A DNA stretch of 64,000 nucleotides, from the NCBI RefSeq assembly GCF_027887165.1, contig NC_077230.1:38329351-38393350 (forward strand), written 5' to 3'. Positions 10,387-23,089 of the stretch are shown here, piece after piece; within the stretch, counting starts at the first letter, position 1; every line of letters starts with the position of its first letter. The notes below the pieces were generated by a model. It made no database searches. It was given only the letters and a program-made list of their open reading frames with translations, and was not told the origin of the DNA. The position numbers were made by a program, and so were the translations under genes. The DNA is from Monodelphis domestica. Lineage: Eukaryota; Chordata; Mammalia; Didelphimorphia; Didelphidae.

Positions 10387-12053
10387 GATTCAACCAAAAA
10401 GCTAATTGAAATAATCAAAAACTTTAGCAAAGTTGCAGGATACAAAATAAACCCACATAAATCATCAGCTTTTCTATATATCTCCAACACAGCTCAGCAG
10501 CAAAAACTAGAAAGAGAAATCCCATTCAAAATCACCTTAGACAAAATAAAATACCTAGGAATCTACCTCCCGAGACAAACACAGGAACTATATGAATACA
10601 ACTACAAAACACTCTCCACACAACTAAAACTAGACTTGAGCAATTGGAAAAACATTAACTGCTCATGGATAGGACGAGCCAATATAATAAAAAATGAACA
10701 TCCTACCCAAACTTATTTATCTATTTAGTGCCATACCCATTGAACTACCAAAATACTTCTTCACTGATTTAGAAAAAAACCATAACAAAATTCATTTGGA
10801 ACAACAAAAGATCAAGGATATCCAGGGAAATAATGAAAAAAAAACACATATGATGGGGGCCTTGCAGTCCCAGACCTTAAACTATATTACAAAGCAGCAG
10901 TCATCAAAACAATTTGGTACTGGCTAAGAAACAGAAAGGAAGATCAGTGGGGGAAAGCGACCTCAGCAAGACAGTATATGATAAACCCAAAGATCCCAGC
11001 TTTTGGGACAAAAATCCACTCTTCGATAAAAACTGCTGGGAAAATTGGAAGACAGTGTGGGAGAGACTAGGAATAGATCAACACCTCACACCCTACACCA
11101 AGATAAATTCAAAATGGGTGAGTGACTTAAACATAAAGAAGGAAACCATAAGTAAATTGGGTAAACACAGAATAGTATACATGTCAGACCTTTGGGAGGG
11201 GAAAGGCTTTAAAACCAAGCAAGACATAGAAAGAATCACAAAATGTAAAATAAATAATTTTGACTACATCAAACTAAAAAGCTTTTGTACAAACAAAACC
11301 AATGTAACTAAAATCAGAAGGGAAACAACAAATTGGGAAAAAATCTTCATAGAAATCTCTGACAAAGGTTTAATTACTCATATTTATAAAGAGCTAAATC
11401 AATTGTACAAAAAATCAAGCCATTCTCCAATTGATAAATGGGCAAGGGACATGGATAGGCAGTTCTCAGATAAAGAAATCAAAACTATTAAGAAGCACAT
11501 GAAGAAGTGTTCTAAATCTCTTATAATCAGAGAGATGCAAATCAAAACAACTCTGAGGTATCACCTCACACCTAGCAGATTGGCTAACATAACAGCAAAG
11601 GAAAGTAATGAATGCTGGAGGGGATGTGGCAAAGTAGGGACATTAATTCATTGCTGGTGGAGTTGTGATCTGATCCAACCATTCTGGAGGGCAATTTGGA
11701 ACTATGCCCAAAGGGCAACAAAAGAATATCTACCCTTTGACCCAGCCATAGCACTGCTGGGTCTGTACCCCAAAGAGATAATGGACAAAAAAACTTGTAC
11801 AAAAATATTCATAGCTGCGCTCTTTGTGGTGGCCAAAAACTGGAAAACGAGGGGATGCCCATCAATTGGGGAATGGCTGAACAAATTGTGGTATATGTTG
11901 GTGATGGAATACTATTGTGCTAAAAGGAATAATAAAGTGGAGGAATTCCATGGAGACTGGAACAACCTCCAGGAAGTGATGCAGAGCGAGAGGAGCAGAG
12001 CCAGGAGAACATTGTACACAGAGACTGATACACTGTGGTACAATCGAACGTAA
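10387..12053 (+). pseudogene. L1 ORF2, 3' part of the host element, disabled
   Basis: Continues ORF2 of the L1 begun at 6663, exactly in frame across the nested insert: [20 protein letters not shown] and onward. An extra A near 10686 shifts the frame before MNILPKLIYLF, and further shifts follow in A runs near 10775-10840. From 10914 to 12053 the C-terminal part is open for 379 codons, including the C-x3-C-x7-H-x4-C motif near 11612-11665. Compared with the nested copy it lacks about 11 bases near 10950. Non-functional. Confidence 0.9.
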
Positions 12054-12400
12054 TGGACTTCTCCATTAGTGGTGGTGTAATGTCCCTGAACAATTTGCAG
12101 GGATCTAGGAGAAAAAAACACTATTCATAAGCAAAGGATAAACTATGGGAGTGGAAACACCGAGGAAAATCAACTGCCTGAATATAGCGGTTGAGGGGAC
12201 ATGACAGAGGAGAGACTCTAAATGGACACTCTAATGCAAATATTATCAACATAACAATGGGTTCAAATCAAGAAAACATCTAATGCCCAGTGGATTTACG
12301 CATCGGCTATGGGGGGTGGGGGGGAGGAAAAGAAAATGATCTATGTCTTTAATGAATAATACTTGGAAATGATCAAATAAAATATAATTAAAAAAAAAAA
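12054..12400 (+). other. L1 3' UTR and A tail of host element
   Basis: Matches the nested copy's 3' UTR. G-rich tract at about 12310-12334, AATAAA at 12376-12381, short A tail to 12400, then the 3' target-site duplication. Confidence 0.9.
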
Positions 12401-12555
12401 GTGTGTCCTTGAATCCAAGGCAGGTCATGGGAATGACAAGGTAGAAGATGAGATATTTTCTCTGGTCCCTGCAACCAACCTCTCAAACCTCCCAAACAGA
12501 AATTATATGACAAAAATAAAACAACTTTAGGTGTCTCCATAGTCAAGGATACCTA

Positions 12556-13760
12556 GTATCTGGAACTTAAAAAAAAAAAAACCCTTGGACATCTAATTGC
12601 CAAGACAAATGCAGAAATTATATGAACACAATTACAAAACACTTTTTCACACAAGTAAAGTTAGATTTAAACAATTGGAAGAACATTGATTGTTCATGGA
12701 AAAATTTTTTCTGAGAAATGTCTTAATTCTCAAATATATAAATAAGTCAAATTTATAAGAATCTAAGTCATTCCCCAATTGATAAATAGTCAAAAATATG
12801 AATAGACAGTTGTCAGATCAAGAAATCAAAGCTATCAATAATCATAAGAAAAATGTTCAAAATTTCTCCAGATTAGAGAAATTCAAATTAAAACAACTCT
12901 TAGTTACAATCTTGTATCTATCATATTGACCAATATGACAGTAAAGGGAAATAATAAATGTTGGAAGGAGTGTGACAAAATTGGGACACTAATGCATTGC
13001 TGGTGGAGTTGTGAATTGATTCCACCATTCTGAAAGGCAATTTGCAACTATGCCCAAAGCACTAAAAAACAATGTATACCTTTTGATCCAGCAATACCAC
13101 TACTAGGTCTGTTTCTCAAAGAGATTTTTAAAAATGGGAAAGGTTCTGTTTGTAGAAAAATATTTATAGGTGTACTTTTTGCAGTGTTAAAGGATGTCCC
13201 TCAACTGGGGAATGGCTGAACAAATTGTGTCATATAATGGTAATGGTGTACTATTATACTATAAGGAATGATGAATAGGATGATTTCAGAAAGAGCTGGA
13301 AAGACCTACATGAACTGATACAGAGTGAAATAGGCAGAACCAGGAGAGCATTGTGCACAGTAAGTGAAATACTGTGGAACAATCAAATGTGAAAGACTTT
13401 GCTACCAATAGCAATTCAATGATCCAGGACAATTCAAAGGGACTTACCTTTTAGAGAAAGAACTATTGCAGTAGAAATGTAGATGAAAACATATGATTTA
13501 TCACTTATCTATTTGGGCATATGACTTGGGGTTTTGATTTTATAAGATTATTCATTTACAAAAATGAATAATATGGAAGTATGTTTTGAGTGATAATAGA
13601 TGTAGAACTCAGATTGAATTGCTTATCAACTCTAGGAAGGGGAGGAGAAGAGGGGAGACAACATGAATCATATAAATTTGTGTAAACTTATATGTGTAAA
13701 TGTATTATTTATTTAATGTGTAAATGTATTATTAAAATAAATATAAAACTAAAAAAAAAA
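12556..13760 (+). mobile_element. Old L1 3' end (ORF2 C-terminus + 3' UTR)
   Basis: A diverged L1 3' portion in the same orientation as its neighbour: a Cys-rich segment around 12955-13030, the AATGGCTGAACAAATTG motif near 13210-13230, then a 3' UTR with GGGGAGGAGAAGAGGGG and an A-rich tail at 13750-13760. Many stops and gaps. Two copies of TGTGTAAATGTATTATT lie close together near 13693 and 13717. Confidence 0.8.
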
Positions 13761-13851
13761 GTAAACCCAGGAAATTCATTGACCCTGAGCTCACTAAGTA
13801 CCTATCACTCATCTCCCGTGCTTCTGTCAAGAAAGTATATGTGATACAATG

Positions 13852-14201
13852 TGTAAAGATTAAAATTTAGGAGGACTGAGGCAGGTAGAAATTAGTTTCT
13901 CTCTGCATGGAGTATTATATTTTTAGAGGTTTATTAAAGGTTAAGGATTTAAGAATATACAGGATAAGAAACACGTGCCTCGGCCAGAGAGGCCTAGACA
14001 AGATAATCTCACATCATGGAAGAGCCGTGTCTGCTCCAAAACGGAAGTCCAAAAAGAGACCACAAAAGCCTTTGCAATCAGGTTAAATCCCTTCTCGATC
14101 TCGGCCCACCTGAGAATTCAGTGAGATTACAAAGCATTTTGGGGAAGTGGAGCAAGGGCTTGTGGGGATTGAAGTCCAGGATTTGTGTCTATTTTTTTAC
14201 A
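13852..14201 (-). mobile_element. Solo LTR, endogenous retrovirus fossil (family B)
   Basis: A 350-bp LTR running from TGTAAAAAAATAG (complement of the right end) to TTTACA at the left end, with an AATAAA on the minus strand near 13932-13940. A 4-bp flank AATG is found at 13848-13851 and 14202-14205. It is close in sequence and length to the LTR at 49001-49354. No internal retroviral DNA adjoins it, so it is a solo LTR left by LTR-LTR recombination. Confidence 0.8.
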
Positions 14202-14205
14202 AATG

Positions 14206-15345
14206 TATAACAAATATATCAATAATTAATAATAATAGCAAGTGGACTCAAAGACATGTCACAAGCTTACATTGAAACCCTAGGTCCCAGCTATAGAAAT
14301 TTGCTTAGCCTTTGACAGCCAGTTTTGCCACCACCCTTTAGGAGAAAAAACCTATTAAAAGCTGCAACCCAGATGCACTAGTGTTGAAAGGCTCTAAGTT
14401 TCAGGTACAGGAACTGAGGAACAGAGGGAGAGGGACAGGTCATCAGGATAAGACATAATGCTTGTGAGGGACTGAGCAACACTATACCAACCTGACGGAA
14501 AGAGTGCAGTACCATACAGAGGCCAATACTGACCACCCAAAAGTCAGATAGGATGATGAAATGTGAATTGTCCAGTGTGGGAGGAAGCTAAGAAACTTTG
14601 AGATCTTGGTTTAAAGGTAACTACAATCATAAAGGGAGGGAGTCAGGAAGTGAATGATAAAGAAAATAAAGGCAAGGTGGAAGGAGAGAATGCCTCTAGT
14701 TCCATGCTCAGGAGAAGATAATGGTATCACTCTGTGTTGGTATGTGTGCCATTGGAACCTCAAATTGAGACACCATTATGGTTTGAGAGTTTTCTTTTTT
14801 CATACATTATATTTTAGTCTTTTGTCTTTTCCCTTAGAGCTAATATTTTCTCTTTAAAATAACATATTTTAGTGATGTTTTTATTTTTGTCATTACATCA
14901 CAGGCAATTTTCCACAGGCAATTGAGATTAAACCATCCCTGGTGATTACCAGGATGATTTCACTTCTGTATTTGAATTAAGTGCATTTAGCTCAATTCCT
15001 GGCACTTTGGGGGCCCTTTCCTGTACTTGTGAAACTAGGAAACTTGATGGAACATGTTAATGGTGCATTTGTTATAATGGCTTGGAATAGTGGGGCATAC
15101 TAGACATAAAATTATGGCCCCAGATTTTTGGCCTTTGCCTGGTTAGAAACCAATCTAGGAATGGAATTAAGAGGATTATGGCCTGTGTTCTAGTTGAAAT
15201 ATGGTAGAATCACTGTGTCGTGGTCATAAAACCATGTGATCTTAAGCAGACAGTCAAGACCTGGAGGGGATCTCTACCTTGTGTTTAATGCACAAGGTGT
15301 TTCAATGCAAAGGTTAAAGTATAATGAAGATGCTATAAATTGTTC
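14206..15345. other. No gene seen
   Basis: Unique-looking AT-moderate DNA. Short open frames here show no family features, and no repeat was recognised. Confidence 0.55.
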
Positions 15346-15735
15346 TGGACCAAACCTTATACACAGAGACAGATACACTGTGACACAATTGAATGCAGTA
15401 GATTTCTTTACTAGCAGCAATACAATGATCCAGGACAATACTGAGGGACTTATGAGGAAGAACATTATCCACATTCAGAGGAAGATCTGTGGGAGTAGAA
15501 ACAGAGAAGAAAAACAACTGCTTGATCACATGAGTCAATGGGGATATGATTGGGGATGTAGACTCAAAACTATTACCCTAATGCAAATATGGAAATGGGT
15601 CTTGATCAATGACACATGCAAAACCCAGTGGAATTCTTGTTGGCTATGGGAGGGGGGTGGGAGAAGGGGAGAGAAAACATGAATCATGTAATCATAGAAA
15701 ATTTTTCTTAATTAAATAAAATTTAAATAAACAAA
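15346..15735 (+). mobile_element. L1 3' UTR fragment, 5'-truncated
   Basis: Starts with the end of ORF2 (ACACAGAGACAGATACACTG) and continues through the usual L1 3' UTR, with a G-rich run at about 15645-15673 and an AATAAA-rich tail. It is the sense equivalent of the antisense 3' UTR at 50.0-50.9 kb. Confidence 0.85.
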
Positions 15736-15739
15736 TAGT

Positions 15740-17140
15740 TATGGGCCAAAGTTCTGGCCCTATAGTCAGGACAAGGCCAGAACAAAAAAAAAAATTAATG
15801 GCATTCTTGACTTATAAATCATTTAACTATATCCATAGGATCAAGATGGAGTAATAAGGCATTGATATTCTAAGGGAAATTATGCATCATAGATTATTAA
15901 TAACTATGTATTTGTGGTCTGTTGTTTGAGGTACACTGAGAATTTTGTCTTTGTTGTATGCTCAAAATGGGATAAAGCCTGAATTCTGATTTTATAATTG
16001 ATGTGAGGAATGGGCTTGAAGATGAGAGCATTTTGGAGAGAAATGGTCCAGGGCAGATGATGATCAGTCTTAATGATGAAGGCTAAGGAAAAGACAAATG
16101 AACTTTGACTGGAATGTCTAAAAACGGAGAAAAGCAGAAGGGATAATAATGTCATATTAGTAGTAATGCTTTATATTTGTACAACAGTTTTAAGTTTTCA
16201 CGTGGTTCCATGGGGTTATTTGATATACATTGCCACAAAATATATTAATTCTGGCAAAGGTTCTTCAGACCCATTGTTAGCACTTTGAGTAAGTAGCTAA
16301 TTGATTCTTTTCAAAAACAATAATAGTTTCTATTAGACCCAAATGGCGTCAGAAATCAGTAGGAAGTGTGAGACATGTACTTAATGTGATGGAAAGGATT
16401 ATCAACTTATCCTATATATTTGGAGAATATACACATAAGCAAACCACCTAAACTGGTACATATTGGTTTTTAATCCTTGGAAGAAATAAGGGAAATATAA
16501 GCACTTTTCTACTGATGGCAGATCATTTGTTTCTTGTGCACAGCCACATGCTAACCAGGACTTACAAAGCTCCTGCAGTTACAAAGGAGTCATAAAAATA
16601 TTTCTCTGCATTGTGAATTCCCTGCTAGGATTCATTTTGAGCAAGACAAGATATTGGGTACAAAATTATTTGTGATGGTGACTTTAGCGGACATCAGAAA
16701 CTTTAGAACTTTACCCTACACTTCTGAAAGAGACACATATCCTTAGTTTTTCAAATTCTGCTAAATCTGATGGAGACCTTAAGTCCTGAGCTCAGCTGAG
16801 CCAATGAGGAGTAGAGATCATCCACTGAGTCTATGATAGCTTGCCTGAGCCGTCCATAAGCCCAGGTTAGGATTCTGATGGTGAACCTGGTTTGCTAATG
16901 AGCTTAAGAGGTCATAGTACAAGTGCTGAGAATATTCAGCTGATGTCTGACATTTGGTTGCCCATGTAGCCAAACAAGAAGCATTGCATTAAAGTATATC
17001 AAAAAGATGCTTTTGTAAAAGATGTTAAGTAAAAGATTTATTTTATATACTATAATATGAGCTATATGCTTACAAAAACATTGATCAGTTTGTTGTTGCA
17101 TGTATATTAGTTGCCATACAAGTTAATTCTTTCTACATTT
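15740..17140. other. No gene seen; a possible MIR-like scrap
   Basis: AT-rich DNA. About 16165-16245 faintly resembles the MIR/THER core (TTTATAT...TTTAAG...TGATATACATTGCCAC). Nothing else is recognised. Confidence 0.5.
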
Positions 17141-17149
17141 ATTCTTTTT

Positions 17150-19010
17150 GCTAATTGTGAGGATACACAAGTTTGTGAGAATGACTTTTTTTGCACATTT
17201 TTAGAATTTATTTTACTTAGAATTAAACCTTTGAGTTTACCCTCCTTCTGATTTACCCTCCTCTTCCCCTTGTAATCCCAATTGAGTGAAATGTATTTCT
17301 ATTCTCAACTTTGTGAAAATTTGTCCTTTTAACTAATTCAAATGAGTGATTCAAGTGTCAGCTTCTCCTGTTTTATATAGATATCACTTTGTGTACCCTG
17401 TTTATTTGAGTTCATTTCCCCTAATTTTCTTTTCTCTTCTCCTTCTGCCCCTACCCTTAGTGTATTACTCTTCCTCTCTTTTTCCTTTCCTAAGATAATC
17501 AAGATATAACAGAATCATTCCCAGGTTCTATCTCTTTGGACTCCCAAATGAACCTTGATGAAGATCAGGTTTAGAAAGGACACATATCATCTACCCATAC
17601 ATGTATACAGCTTATCCTTACTTAGTCCTTTGTCTTTATTCTTTCATATTTTCCTTTATATGTGTCTCTTCACTCAAGTTTGAACTTTAAAGATTATTCA
17701 TAACTCTCATTTTTTTATGAGGAATGCTTAGATATCTTCTATTTCATTAAAAGCCCACTTCTCTCTAGCATCTTACTTCAATTGGTCAGTTATTCATTTC
17801 AGTAAGCCCATATCCTTTGCCTAAGGAAATATTATATCCCAAGTTCTCCATTCCTTAGAGTGGTAGATGCTAAATCATGTGTGATTCAGACTATGACTTC
17901 ATGGTACTTCGATTCTTTCTTTATGGTTGCTTTTTTCTCTTTGTAATACTGGAAGCTCCTAATTTTGGCTCTAATGTTCCTGGGAGTTTTCATTTTGGTT
18001 TTTATTTCATGTAGAAGCTGCTAAATCCTGTGCAATCCTGATTGTGGCTCCATGAGATTTGAGTTGTTTCTTTTTAGCTGCCTGAGGTACTTTTTTATTT
18101 GGTCTGGAAGATCTGGAATTTGGCTATAATATGCCTAGGAATTTTACTTTTGGGATCATTTCCAGGAGAAGACTGGTGGATTTTTACAATTTCTATCTTA
18201 CTCTCTAATTCTAGGTTGTGAGACAATTTTCTTTAATATTTTCTTGAAATACAGTGTCTAGGTTCTGTTTTTTCTTTTTTCTTTTTTTTTTTTGCTCATG
18301 GATTTCAGGCAGTCCAATAATTCTTAAGTTATCTCTCCTCAATGTATTTTCCAGGTCATTTCTTTTTGGTATGAGATACTTTATATTTTCTTTCATTTTC
18401 TCAGTCTCTGGACTTTAATATTTATTGTTGCTTTATGAAGTTATCAACTTCTATTTGCTCTAATTTTCAAAAGTTTGTTTCCAAACTTTTAATTCCATTT
18501 CCTATTTTTATCCATAGCACTCATTCCCTTTCTAATATTTTTCTTAAGTATTCCTTTTCTATTTTAAAAACACTTCAAACTTTTTTAAATTGCTTCATTG
18601 CTCTTAGGAATTCTATTTGAATGGCACATAAGCCATTTTTTTCTTTTCATACTTTGCTTGTAGATAATTTGGAGTCATTTTTATTCTGCATCAGTGCCTT
18701 AAGCATTCCTGTCATCATAATATCTCATCATGATAAGGTAATTTCCACAGATCCCACAATTCTTCAAGCCTACTTCCTGACTTATGAATTATTGTTAGGA
18801 CCACTCTTCTGGTGGAAATGTCTGGACTGGTCCTGTCACTGCTCTCTGGGGATATTAAATGTTGTGATATCCCAGTGTAGGCTGGAGAAGACCAGCAAGC
18901 TTTCACAGTGGTCATATCCAAGGCAAGATCTGATTGTTATCCACCTTCTTCAGAAGTCTGTCAGTTCCTGAGCAGGATTTGGGTCTATGTAAGAGTAACT
19001 CAATGGAAGA
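17150..19010 (-). mobile_element. Old L1/HAL1-like element, ORF1 region
   Basis: On the minus strand, 18211-18396 encodes a recognisable ORF1 stretch, including LRRDNLRIIGLPE at the start of the RRM. Weaker ORF1-like DNA continues to about 17640, followed by a pyrimidine-rich 3' region (17150-17560). About 18400-19010 looks like the N-terminal and 5' UTR part. No ORF2 follows ORF1, which fits HAL1 (ORF1-only L1 relatives) or a broken L1. A segment of about 150 bp near 17869-18015 appears to be repeated at 18016-18175. Confidence 0.6.
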
Positions 19011-19139
19011 ATTTATGATTAAGCTAGAGATAACATCACAGAAAATGAAATGGATAATTTTTGAGGATTTAATTATTTTTTTAAATATTTAAATTGTTAC
19101 ATTAATTAATATATGAATTATTAGAATATTAAATTATTA

Positions 19140-19505
19140 TAAATTTTAAAGCTTTTGCACAAACAAAACCAATGCAGCCAAAATTAAGAAACTAGGGAAA
19201 ATATACAGCAAACTTCTTTAATAAAGGCCTCATTTCTCTAAAATATAGGAAAGTTGACTAAATCGCTAAAAATAAAGATTCATTCCTCAGTTGAAATGGT
19301 CAAAGGATATGCCCAGGCAGTTTTCAGAAGAAGAAATCAAAGCCATCAAGAGTCATATTAAAAAAAAAAAAGCTCTAAATCACTATTAGAGGAATGCAAA
19401 TTAAAACAATGCTAAGATACCATTTCACATCTCTCAGAATACTTAAAATGACAAAAGAAAAAGATGATTAAGTGCTGTTGGTGAAATGGAAAAATAGGGG
19501 CACTC
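19140..19505 (+). mobile_element. Old L1 ORF2 fragment, left half of a split copy
   Basis: Diverged ORF2 C-terminal DNA (GCTTTTGCACAAACAAAACC, then GAGGAATGCAAATTAAAAC and GATACCATTTCACATC). It breaks off at GGGGCACTC, and the next part of the same L1 region resumes at about 21400. Confidence 0.7.
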
Positions 19506-21399
19506 CTCTTGGCTTTGATGTTGATGATGCTGGCTTTACCTGTTGGTGAGTACACTAGGAAGCCATTATGTTGGCCTTGGGATAATCAACTAAGGCAGCA
19601 ATAAAGAAAATGACCTTCAGCTCCTTCTACTTTTCCTTCTTCTTTCTCCTACTAGTTTAGGTTTTATTAAAAGTATTAATCTACAACCAGTCCCCTAATT
19701 TTAATTCCTACATTTTGGTGAACCATGAAGGCTGGTGAGAACTCTTATTTTCTTCACTCTTTACTTTCTCTTAAATATTCTTAAGGGCATTTTCTTAGAA
19801 ATTACGTTAAATTAGCCAAAACACCAAGACACCAACCAGAGCCAGTAATCAGAGCCAGCCACCATTACTGCAACCACAAATGGCCAGCCACAGCCACAGC
19901 AGAGAGTCCCAGAGCTCTGAACTGAAGGACTGTTTAAATTGCAAGAACTCTATGAATCTGAACCTGCAGTATAGGCTGGATCTCTAGACTTCTCTTCTCA
20001 CTCCATGAGCTAGACCCAGGAAACAAGGTGTACATAATGAACTTCCAGTGCACTGGAAGAACTCAGCCTGCCTGGGAAGGTTCATTTCAAATACTGTTAA
20101 CCACTCCAACAGCTATCAAAATCAGAGAAAAAGACTCTTGGATATGTTGCTCAAAAGTAAAACAGTTCTTTCTCTGAATGTGGATAGTGTTCTTTCTCAT
20201 AAGTTCCTCTGGATTGTGCTTCGTCATTACATTGCTGCTAGTAGAAAAATTTGTTACATGTGATTGTGCCACAATGTATCAGTCTCTGTGTACAATGTTC
20301 TCCTGGTTCTGCTCCTTTCACTCTGCATCAATTTCTGGAGGTCTTTCCTGTTCACAAGGAATTCAGAGGACTTGTTTTGAGGTTCGAGGAAGTGGCTGTT
20401 TGGCAAATCCAAGAGCTGGACTTCCCCGTGCCAGGTTTCTACAAGTACATTGGTTTGGCTTTCATTTTGGCTCTCCTCTCCCTGAGATTGAAGGTAAAAT
20501 CAGACCAGGGAATCATACTTCCCTTTTACCTAAGACTGTTGTCCCTCTTTTTTTTTTTGGTCAATTTTCTGTATTCCTGACTGCAAATTGCTGCAATTGT
20601 CCTGCATGCTTGTAAAGCATAAGCAATTTTAATTGGGCCTTGCTGGTGATTTAAGGACCTGTTATGTTTTTATTTTTACTTGTAATTTTGTACATATAGG
20701 ATTTTAATATATATAATATTTTTATTCAGAAATTAATTTTTTTTCTATTTGGTTTTTGGGTTTTTGGTCTTCTTTTGACAACTGATTCATATACCTCATA
20801 GTTCAGCCATGTATCCTGGGGTGATTATGGTGTTAGTCAACATACTCCTAAGGGGAGGTTGCAGAATTAGCCTAAAATCCAAGGTTTAAGATCTTTTAAA
20901 GCAATTTTAGGAAAAGAAAATCACCAATACCCTGAAACAAGAAAGTGGATCTACTGGACAAGATGTCATAAGGATGCCTACAGAAATCATGTAGTAACAT
21001 CAAGAGATCCAGAGTGAACTTTGGGATATAATGAACTGAAGTGGGTTGAACCTATCATTTATTCTGAATGTAAACTCTTATCCATTGAGGGAATGCCCTT
21101 AATTGGCTTTTTATCAATGCTTCCATCAATCATTTTTTGCTTTCTTTCTCCTTTTTCTTTCTTTCTCTTATCCCCCCCAAATTGTTGTTATTCCTTCTAT
21201 GTAAAGTGCAATATTTTATACAGCTCTAGTAAGAGAATCTTTAGATGTATAAGCTGTATACATTCACTGGGGAGATTTTGCATGTTAATTTCCCAGAAAT
21301 CCCAAGTGAGGAGATTTTTTTAACATGCTTGTCTCCCAATAGAATCACAGCGAGAATTGTGTGAAGTAAATTTCTTTCTCTCCTGAAGGAAAAAAAAAA
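19506..21399. mobile_element. 1.9-kb insert in an old L1; possible LTR-element fossil with A tail
   Basis: The old L1 reads ...GGGGCACTC before the insert and GGACACTCATGCAC after it, so GG(A)CACTC may be a short duplication. The insert ends in an A run at about 21391-21400. It holds an AATAAA at about 19601 and a possible LTR end plus primer-site-like sequence near 19712-19735, which suggests a broken retrovirus-like element, perhaps class III. It also contains an antisense L1 piece. Family is uncertain. Confidence 0.4.
20155..20372 (-). mobile_element. L1 3' end fragment
   Basis: Antisense match to the ORF2 end and 3' UTR of the marsupial L1: TGAATGTGGATAGTGTTCTT, then GTCTCTGTGTACAATGTTCT and TCTGGAGGTCTTTCC. 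It is very similar to 50840-51040. Confidence 0.85.
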
Positions 21400-21880
21400 A
21401 GGACACTCATGCACTACTGGCGGAGTTGTGGCTCAATTATTCTGGAAAACAATGAACTTCATTCAAAGAGCTCTAAACTGTGCCTGTCCTTTGACCCACC
21501 AATACCACTACCAGTTCTGTATACTAAAGAGAAGGAAGAAAAGAGAGAAGGGCATGCTTGTAGAAAGACATCTGTAATAGCTTTTTGTGGCGGCCAATGG
21601 AATATGTTCATCAGCTGGGGAATGGCTGAACAATTTTGTATATGATTGCAATGGAATACTGCTGTGCTATGTGAAATGATGAGCATAATCAAAACCTTGA
21701 AAATCTTTTATAAACTGATGCAAACTGAAGTGAGCAGAATCAGGAGAATATTGTTCATAGAAATACCAATAGTGGAAGCATGATCAACTACAAAAGACCT
21801 AGCTACTCTGATCAAGATGATGATCCAAGACAATTCCAAAAAACACATAAACAAAGATGACAGCATATAACTGTTGTCTC
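21400..21880 (+). mobile_element. Old L1 ORF2/3' UTR fragment, right half of split copy
   Basis: Continues the L1 of 19140-19505: CATGCACTACTGGCGGAGTT, then GGGGAATGGCTGAAC and a 3' UTR start with GATGATCCAAGACAATTCC. Confidence 0.75.
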
Positions 21881-22464
21881 AACATAACCTTGGGGCACTT
21901 CAGTGTGAGATTTCCACTTGTCCTGATGCACAGTCTATTCCTAGATGCTGCTATGTGTGTGGTATGTTCTTACCCAGTCCCTGATTCCCAGTTTCTGCAG
22001 ATCTCTCTTATTTGTCTTGTGTGCTGAGATGGGCTGAACCAATAATGCACTGTGAATTTCCTGGATTTCCCCATCAGAATATAGTCTGATACATTTTCTA
22101 AATCAATTTAGAGGCTCTTCTAGTAGAACATGAAGTTTAATTGATTTGTTTTGGGCAGATAGAAAGAGAAGGCAAAGTATAATGTAAGATTCTGCTAATG
22201 CTTGCCTTTTCTCTACTTCAACTTTCAAAAAGACCTACACCCTCCAGAGACTTTTCCTAAAATGAACATTGACTCCTGGAAAATCTCTAGGACTTGGCCT
22301 TTTAAATCTTGTTAGGGATCTAGTGGGGACAAGGGAGAAGGGGAAGAAAAGCAAGAAAAAGCTTTAGCATGTTTATTTTATCCAAAAGAGAAAATGGTTA
22401 AATAGATCCTAAATATTTTTTTAGGAACATTACATGGTTCTTTTTCTAAATTTAAAATTTTTCC
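21880..22464. other. No gene seen
   Basis: No recognised repeat or coding potential. Confidence 0.5.
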
Positions 22465-22570
22465 GTATAGATCAGGGATTCTAAACCTTTTTGTATTATA
22501 AATCCCCTAACACCTATGCCCTTCATTATCAAAATAATTTCTTAAAAATTCATAATTAAAAATAGACATT
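22465..22570 (+). mobile_element. hAT-type MITE fragment
   Basis: AGGGATTCTAAACCTTTTTG followed by AATCCCCTAACACC resembles the left end of the hAT-like MITE seen more fully at 22897 and 26893. Confidence 0.5.
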
Positions 22571-22896
22571 TCAGTTGGAGATTAGTGGGGGGGGAAAGAT
22601 GTTATTTTTTCTATCTAAGTTCATGAACTCAGTGAAACTTTTAAATGTTAGACCTCCTCAAATAAGGACCCTGATCTATAAAGGATGCAAAGGACTCAAA
22701 ACATTTGCATATTGATCTCATTAACATAAAAATGTAATGATCAATATGTCCTCCCCCATACATAATTAGGCATGTGCTCAGTTCCCCACCCACCCCCAGC
22801 CCTGCAGGAAAGGTATTGAAACACACTTATGTACTCAGGAGTTTTCTACCACTGTCCCCAGTCAAAATCAATCAAAATAACACTATTCTTATAGAC

Positions 22897-23088
22897 CAGT
22901 GGTTCTTAGTCTAGAATCTATGGACCCTAATAAAGAGTCCATAAACTTGTAGTCAAGAGAAATTACATCTTTATTTTCATAGTGAAATTTCCTTCAATTT
23001 ATTTAAAAATATTATTCTGAGACAGAGTCTATATGTTTCTCAGAACTTTCAAAAAGGTCCATGATGCAAAAAAGGTTAAGAATCCTAA
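22897..23088. mobile_element. hAT-type non-autonomous DNA transposon (MITE)
   Basis: About 190 bp with imperfect terminal inverted repeats: CAGTGGTTCTTAGTC on the left and GGTTAAGAATCC on the right. The interior has TCTATGGACCC and AAGGTCCATGATGC, as in mammalian MER91/ORSL-like hAT elements. No clean 8-bp duplication is visible. No transposase. Confidence 0.65.
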
Positions 23089-23089
23089 C

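Larger units (their letters stand above)
4461..12400 (+). mobile_element. Full-length L1 retrotransposon, interrupted by a second L1
   Basis: A complete L1: a 5' UTR starting GACTTCCGGTCAAGATGGCG, ORF1 (5170-6136), a purine-rich spacer, ORF2 (6663-8756 and 10387-12053), and a 3' UTR with a G-rich tract, an AATAAA at 12376-12381 and a short A tail. It is flanked by a 13-of-14 target-site duplication. A 1.6-kb 5'-truncated L1 (8757-10373) sits inside ORF2. Without the insert the element would be about 6.3 kb, normal for a mammalian L1. Both reading frames carry stops and shifts and the RT motif C is altered, so it is not autonomous. The long matches still visible between the two L1s suggest a fairly young lineage. 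Confidence 0.93.

Noticed and set aside
8744-12400. Tandem duplication of the L1 3' half as the reason for two ORF2 C-termini
   Set aside because: The exact 13-bp duplication, two A tails, the non-L1 43-bp tag and the perfect rejoining of the host frame fit a nested insertion better.
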